Assembly: GCA_004557905.1 (NCBI GenBank)
Contig: SFFH01000008.1
Span: forward strand, 1-64,000
Length of the DNA stretch: 64,000 nucleotides
From: Clostridiales bacterium
Lineage (GTDB): Bacteria > Bacillota > Clostridia > Christensenellales > Aristaeellaceae
Direction of reading: 5' to 3'
The position numbers were made by a program, and so were the translations under genes. Shown here piece after piece: positions 59,967-64,000 of the stretch (the stretch's first letter is position 1; each line of letters begins with the position of its first letter). Below the pieces are notes generated by a model that searched no databases, had not been told where the DNA came from, and worked only from the letters and a program-made list of their open reading frames with translations.

Positions 59967-60821
59967 ATGGCTGGCGCATCCATGAAGGATATCAAGCTGC
60001 GCATCCGCAGCGTTGAGAGCACCATGCAGATCACCAAAGCGATGGAACTCGTCGCCTCCTCCAAGCTCAGAAAAGCCAAGGAGCGCCAGGAGCACAGCCG
60101 TCCGTATTTCGCGGGGCTCAAGGAGACGCTGATGGATATCGAGGCCAATACCCGCGATTTCGTCTCTCCGTATCAGAAGCAGCGCGAGATCAAAAAGCGC
60201 TGTCTGATCATGATTGCGGGTGACCGCGGTCTCGCCGGCGGCTACAACAGCAACATCATCAAGGCTGTGACAGAGAAGATGCAGGATGGTCTTCCGACAT
60301 GCATCCTGCCCATCGGCAAACGTGCCGTGGATTTCTGCAACCGTAAGGGGATCGAAATCCTGACGACCGAGTTTGCCGAGGCTGCCTGCGTCTCGATTCC
60401 TGACTGCTTCACCATCAGCAATCTGGTGACGCAGGGCTATCTGGGCGGACAGTTTGACGAGGTATCCATCATCTATACGCAGTTTGTCTCCATGCTCACG
60501 CAGACCCCCAGGGCAGAAGGCCTGCTCCCGCTCAAGGCAGAGGGCGGCCATAAGCGCGAGGATCTGCATTCGCTGGTTCTCTATGAGCCGAGCCCTGAAG
60601 AGGTGTATGACGCGATTGTTCCGGGCTACATCGCCGGCATGATTTACGGCGCCATGTGCGAATCCGTAGCCAGTGAGCAGGGCGCCCGCCGCACCGCCAT
60701 GGACGCGGCCAGCAAGAACGCAGCGGAGATGATCGAGGATCTGAGCCTGCGCTATAACCGTGCCCGTCAGGGTGCGATCACGCAGGAGATCACCGAGATT
60801 GTCGCAGGCGCGGAGCACTGA
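59967..60821 (+). CDS. atpG: F1 ATP synthase subunit gamma
   Basis: A 284-residue rotor subunit. Start KDIKLRIRSVESTMQITKAMELVASSKL and the C-terminal ARRTAMDAASKNAAEMIEDLSLRYNRARQGAITQEITEIVAGAEH are the family ends. AAAGGAGG precedes ATG 59967 (a GTG codon precedes it). Confidence 0.96.
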   Translation: MAGASMKDIKLRIRSVESTMQITKAMELVASSKLRKAKERQEHSRPYFAGLKETLMDIEANTRDFVSPYQKQREIKKRCLIMIAGDRGLAGGYNSNIIKAVTEKMQDGLPTCILPIGKRAVDFCNRKGIEILTTEFAEAACVSIPDCFTISNLVTQGYLGGQFDEVSIIYTQFVSMLTQTPRAEGLLPLKAEGGHKREDLHSLVLYEPSPEEVYDAIVPGYIAGMIYGAMCESVASEQGARRTAMDAASKNAAEMIEDLSLRYNRARQGAITQEITEIVAGAEH

Positions 60822-60853
60822 CGTGCTATATGAGACTGATAAGGAGCAACGAT

Positions 60854-62254
60854 ATGGCAAAAGGAAGCATCGGTACCGTGGTCCAGGTCATCGGCCCGGT
60901 ACTGGATATCAAGTTTGCAGCCGGTGAGCTTCCGCAGCTGCTGAACGCCATTGAGGTGGGCAGCGGCGAGAAGAAGCTGGTTGTCGAGGTCGCGCAGCAT
61001 ATTGGCGATGACGTCGTTCGATGCATCGCCATGAGCAGCACGGATGGCCTCACCCGCGGCACGCAGGCCGTGGACACGGGCTCCTCCATTACCGTTCCGG
61101 TCGGTGAGAAGTGTCTCGGCCGCATCTTCAACCTCTTGGGTGAACCGGTTGACAATCAGCCGGCGCCGGAGAATGTGGAACGCTGGGCGATTCACCGTCC
61201 CGCGCCGGCCTATGACGAGCAGGTGACATCCGCCGAAATGCTGGAGACGGGCATCAAGGTCGTCGACTTGATCGCGCCGTACGCCAAGGGCGGCAAGATC
61301 GGCCTGTTCGGCGGTGCCGGCGTCGGCAAGACGGTTCTGATCATGGAGCTCATCAACAACGTGGCCAAGCAGCATGGCGGCCTGTCCGTTTTCACGGGCG
61401 TCGGCGAGCGTACGCGCGAGGGCAACGACCTATACAACGAGATGAAGGAATCCGGCGTCATCAACAAGACGGCGCTGGTCTACGGCCAGATGAACGAGCC
61501 GCCGGGAGCGCGTATGCGCGTGGCGCTGTCCGGTCTGACGATGGCGGAATACTTCCGCGACCGCGAGGGCCAGGACGTTCTTCTGTTCATCGACAACATC
61601 TTCCGCTTCACCCAGGCGGGCTCCGAGGTTTCCGCGCTGCTGGGCCGCATGCCGAGCGCCGTCGGCTATCAGCCGACGCTGGCGACCGAGATGGGCGCGC
61701 TGCAGGAGCGCATTACCTCTACGAAGCGCGGCTCGATCACGTCCGTGCAGGCGGTCTACGTCCCTGCGGACGACCTGACCGACCCTGCTCCGGCGACGAC
61801 CTTCGCGCACCTGGATGCGACGACGGTTCTGTCCCGTTCCATTTCCTCTCTGGGCATCTTCCCGGCCGTCGATCCGCTGGAATCCACCAGCCGCATCCTC
61901 ACGCCGGACGTTGTTGGCGAGGAGCATTATCAGGTTGCACGCGACGTGCAGCGCATTCTGCAGCGCTACAAGGAGCTGCAGGACATCATCGCCATCATGG
62001 GCATGGACGAGCTCTCCGAGGAGGATAAGCTTACCGTCGCCCGCGCCCGCAAGGTGCAGCGTTTCCTGTCTCAGCCGTTCAGTGTTGCGGAGCAGTTCAC
62101 CGGCTTCGAGGGCAAGTATGTTCCGCTGAAGGAGACCATTCGCGGCTTCAAGGAGATCATCGAGGGCAAGCACGACGATCTGCCGGAGAGCGCGTTCCTG
62201 TTCGTCGGCACCATCGACGAGGCTGTGGCCAAAGCAAAGGGTGAAAAGGCATGA
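60854..62254 (+). CDS. atpD: F1 ATP synthase subunit beta
   Basis: A 466-residue catalytic subunit. Walker A GGAGVGKT, Walker B LLFIDNIFRFTQAG, the DELSEED-like DELSEEDK motif (MGMDELSEEDKLTV) and the GERTREGND segment are present. AAGGAG precedes ATG 60854. Confidence 0.97.
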   Translation: MAKGSIGTVVQVIGPVLDIKFAAGELPQLLNAIEVGSGEKKLVVEVAQHIGDDVVRCIAMSSTDGLTRGTQAVDTGSSITVPVGEKCLGRIFNLLGEPVDNQPAPENVERWAIHRPAPAYDEQVTSAEMLETGIKVVDLIAPYAKGGKIGLFGGAGVGKTVLIMELINNVAKQHGGLSVFTGVGERTREGNDLYNEMKESGVINKTALVYGQMNEPPGARMRVALSGLTMAEYFRDREGQDVLLFIDNIFRFTQAGSEVSALLGRMPSAVGYQPTLATEMGALQERITSTKRGSITSVQAVYVPADDLTDPAPATTFAHLDATTVLSRSISSLGIFPAVDPLESTSRILTPDVVGEEHYQVARDVQRILQRYKELQDIIAIMGMDELSEEDKLTVARARKVQRFLSQPFSVAEQFTGFEGKYVPLKETIRGFKEIIEGKHDDLPESAFLFVGTIDEAVAKAKGEKA

Positions 62255-62652
62255 GTACGTTCCACCTGAAGATCAGCACGCCGGACGGCCTTGCGTTTGA
62301 CGGCGAAGTCGAGCGTCTGCGTGTGCGGATGATCGACGGCGACGTCTGCCTGTTGGCGCACCACATGGACTATGTGTCTGCGGTTGGCGCGGGCGAAGCT
62401 GCGATCGTCATGGCGGATGGACAGAAGCGGTCTGCTGCATGCATCGGCGGTATGCTGGCGATGATCCACAATGAGGCGAACCTCATTGCGACGACGTTTG
62501 AATGGGCGGAAGAGATCGATCTGGATCGCGCCAAGCGTGCTAAGGAGAAGGCAGAAGCCCGCATTGCGGCTGCGAAGAATGACGCGAGGGAGCTGATGCT
62601 CGCCTCTGCAAAGCTCCAACGCGCGCTCGTTCGCATCAACGTGAAGCACTGA
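62251..62652 (+). CDS. atpC: F1 ATP synthase subunit epsilon
   Basis: A 133-residue subunit epsilon that can inhibit ATP hydrolysis. An N-terminal beta sandwich (FHLKISTPDGLAFDGEVERLRVRMIDGDVCLLAHHMDYVSAVGAG) is followed by a C-terminal helical pair (IDLDRAKRAKEKAEARIAAAKND). Its start overlaps the atpD stop. It is the last gene of the operon. Confidence 0.94.
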   Translation: MSTFHLKISTPDGLAFDGEVERLRVRMIDGDVCLLAHHMDYVSAVGAGEAAIVMADGQKRSAACIGGMLAMIHNEANLIATTFEWAEEIDLDRAKRAKEKAEARIAAAKNDARELMLASAKLQRALVRINVKH

Positions 62653-62663
62653 ATCCATCACAT

Positions 62664-62704
62664 AAAAAGGAAGGGTATGCTGCAAAGCATGTCCTTCCTT
62701 TTTG
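62664..62704 (+). terminator. Intrinsic terminator between atpC and recX
   Basis: AAAAAGGAAGG and CCTTCCTTTTT frame an inner ATGC/GCAT stem; the T tract serves atpC and the A tract on the other strand may serve recX. Confidence 0.88.
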
Positions 62705-62707
62705 TCT

Positions 62708-63334
62708 TCAATTCGTAAGCTTCTGCAAGGCCGTTTTGGCCGTGGAAAAATCATATCCCCGGCGCACAAGCGCCGCAATGATCTTCTGGCGATCAGCCGG
62801 ATCGGAAAGATCTCTGCCGCGGGACGCCTTTTCTGCCGCCTGAACGGCCGCGTCCAGGGCTTCCTCTTCATCGACGGAATCGAGGGCTTCGTCGATGTCG
62901 TGCTGGCTGACGCCCTTGAGGCGAAGCTCCTGACGAATGCGGCGGGCGCCCATTCCCTTGGCGGTACGCGCGCTCACCCACTGCCCAGCGAACGCTGCGT
63001 CGTCGATATAGCCCTCCTCATGAAGGCGCGCCATCACCCGTGCGATGGTCTGCTCAGGATATGCGTTTTGCCGGAGCGCGCTGACGATTTCCTGCTCTGT
63101 CCTGGCGCGGCTTGCAAGCAGCGAGACCGCCTTGTCAAGCGCAAATGGATAAGAGCGTTCAAGGAGGAAAGCGTGAAACTGCGCGCGGTCAAAGGGCATG
63201 CCGCCGCGATAGGGGCGCTCCTTGAGCATCGCACGCGGCATGGCCAGGGTTTCACCGGTTGACAGGATCAAGCTGGCCCGGCCATGCACGCGTTTGACGC
63301 TTGAAATGGTCAATGTATTGGCGCGCCCGTTCAT
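62708..63334 (-). CDS. recX: Regulatory protein RecX
   Basis: A 208-residue helical protein that modulates RecA filaments. The typical SLLASRARTEQEIVSALRQNAYPEQTI, YIDDAAFAGQWVSARTAKGMGARRIRQELRLKGV and late AALVRRGYDFSTAKTAL segments are visible. Its ATG overlaps the pncB stop (ATGA), suggesting coupling. Confidence 0.9.
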   Translation of the reverse strand: MNGRANTLTISSVKRVHGRASLILSTGETLAMPRAMLKERPYRGGMPFDRAQFHAFLLERSYPFALDKAVSLLASRARTEQEIVSALRQNAYPEQTIARVMARLHEEGYIDDAAFAGQWVSARTAKGMGARRIRQELRLKGVSQHDIDEALDSVDEEEALDAAVQAAEKASRGRDLSDPADRQKIIAALVRRGYDFSTAKTALQKLTN

Positions 63335-64000
63335 CTGCGGTTGGCCAGAAGCTGGAGCTTGAGATCATAGAGCTTCTGAGAGAGGTCGACCTTGTAGCGA
63401 TGCGGGCGGTTCAGACGCTTGTATTCGTCCCAGAAGGTCTCCATTTCCTGCTTGGCATAGGCCGCGATCTCGGACAGCGCGGGGGAATCATAGACGAGCT
63501 CGCCGTTTTCAAAGACCGGCACAAGCAACTGCCGCATCCGGTAATCGCAGAGCGTCATGCGCTTCCAGGTGTTCTCCGGATCGAAGATCTCCAGCGGTTC
63601 GCCGGAGGAGAAGTCCTCCTCATCGAGAGCAAGCAGATCCGCCAGGGCCTTGCCGCTGCGGCGGTCGTAGAAGCGATAGAGCAGCTTGACGCCCGGGTTG
63701 GTGATCTTCGCAGGATTCTCGGAAATCTTGATGCGCGGGACAAATTTGCCGTCAACCTCCTCAGCGGAGAGCTTGTACACACCGCCGAGCGCCGGATTGT
63801 CCATGCTGGTGATCATGCGCGTGCCGACGCCCCAGACGTCGATCGCCGCACCCTGCGCCTTGAGGTCCCAGATGACCTCCTCGTCCAGATCGCCGGAAGC
63901 GAAGATCTTCGCATTGGGGAAACCGGCGTCGTCCAGCATGACGCGCGCCTGACGGCTGAGGAAGGCCAGATCGCCGCTGTCCAGACGGATGCCGACCGGC
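63331..64000 (-). CDS. pncB: Nicotinate phosphoribosyltransferase, C-terminal part (5' end outside window)
   Basis: The visible 223 codons encode the C-terminal half of a nicotinate phosphoribosyltransferase of NAD salvage. GIRLDSGDLAFLSRQARVMLDDAGF, IFASGDLDEEVI, DVWGVGTRMITS and PALGGVYKL match the family, where GVGT and the Asp-rich LDSGDL lie around the nicotinate site. The frame remains open to base 64000, so the start is beyond the window. Confidence 0.92.
   Translation of the reverse strand, partial: PVGIRLDSGDLAFLSRQARVMLDDAGFPNAKIFASGDLDEEVIWDLKAQGAAIDVWGVGTRMITSMDNPALGGVYKLSAEEVDGKFVPRIKISENPAKITNPGVKLLYRFYDRRSGKALADLLALDEEDFSSGEPLEIFDPENTWKRMTLCDYRMRQLLVPVFENGELVYDSPALSEIAAYAKQEMETFWDEYKRLNRPHRYKVDLSQKLYDLKLQLLANRR

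Overview
This window reads as one contiguous piece of chromosome from a GC-rich, low-G+C-phylum relative (Bacillota, class Clostridia). The support is its gene content: a SepF/DivIVA division cluster, SpoIVFA/SpoIVFB-like sporulation proteins, a divergent spore-protein gene, DUF1292, DUF5665, a T-box, a TPP riboswitch, a yybP-ykoY riboswitch and many sigma-A promoters with 17-base spacers and strong AGGAGG ribosome sites. Protein style (many Ala/Arg, GC-rich third positions) would fit an uncultured gut Clostridia such as Christensenellales-like lineages; this placement is tentative. No phage, plasmid, CRISPR, rRNA or tRNA gene was seen, and no stretch longer than about 300 bases is without an assigned gene or regulatory element.

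Layout. 1-4.9 kb: cell elongation genes (class B PBP cut by the window edge, a MinD-like ATPase, RodA/FtsW) followed by SpoIVFA-like and SpoIVFB-like proteins, echoing the mre-min-spoIVF order of Bacillus. 5-9.5 kb: DEAD-box helicase, an HMA-like small protein, DUF1292 protein, two S-component-like membrane proteins (one is ThiT under a TPP riboswitch), and argF. 9.6-17.4 kb: shikimate kinase, Nudix, a degenerate THUMP-type protein, then HlyD-like/YggS/SepF/YlmH/DivIVA and DUF5665/LspA/RluD. 17.4-31.6 kb: asd-dapA, an M20 peptidase, DUF624, a SASP-like gene, Hsp33, three poorly characterised proteins, T-box-metG and TatD. 31.7-37.5 kb: mntP under a Mn riboswitch and a BMP-type nucleoside ABC transporter whose last permease gene is broken. 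37.7-48.1 kb: VOC enzyme, MATE pump, GNAT, ClpB, a membrane-tethered sigma factor with a secreted partner, a SprT-like protease with an XRE/S24-like regulator, and an AI-2E family permease. 48.3-55 kb: two-subunit fumarate hydratase and a CUT1-type ABC transporter whose second permease is fused in frame to the binding protein by a 22-base tandem duplication. 55.2-62.7 kb: a complete F-type ATP synthase operon (atpZ,I,B,E,F,H,A,G,D,C) whose c subunit has two carboxylates suggestive of Na+ coupling. 62.7-64 kb: recX and the end of pncB.

Most of the window is ordinary housekeeping. The parts least explained by known gene families are: the ECF sigma factor fused to a transmembrane helix and an extracytoplasmic domain (44.2-45.3 kb), the neighbouring XRE/S24-like plus SprT-like pair, an about 80-base structured repeat present twice, a perfect 12-base-arm palindrome in the asd leader, and two frame-disrupting events in ABC transporter operons.
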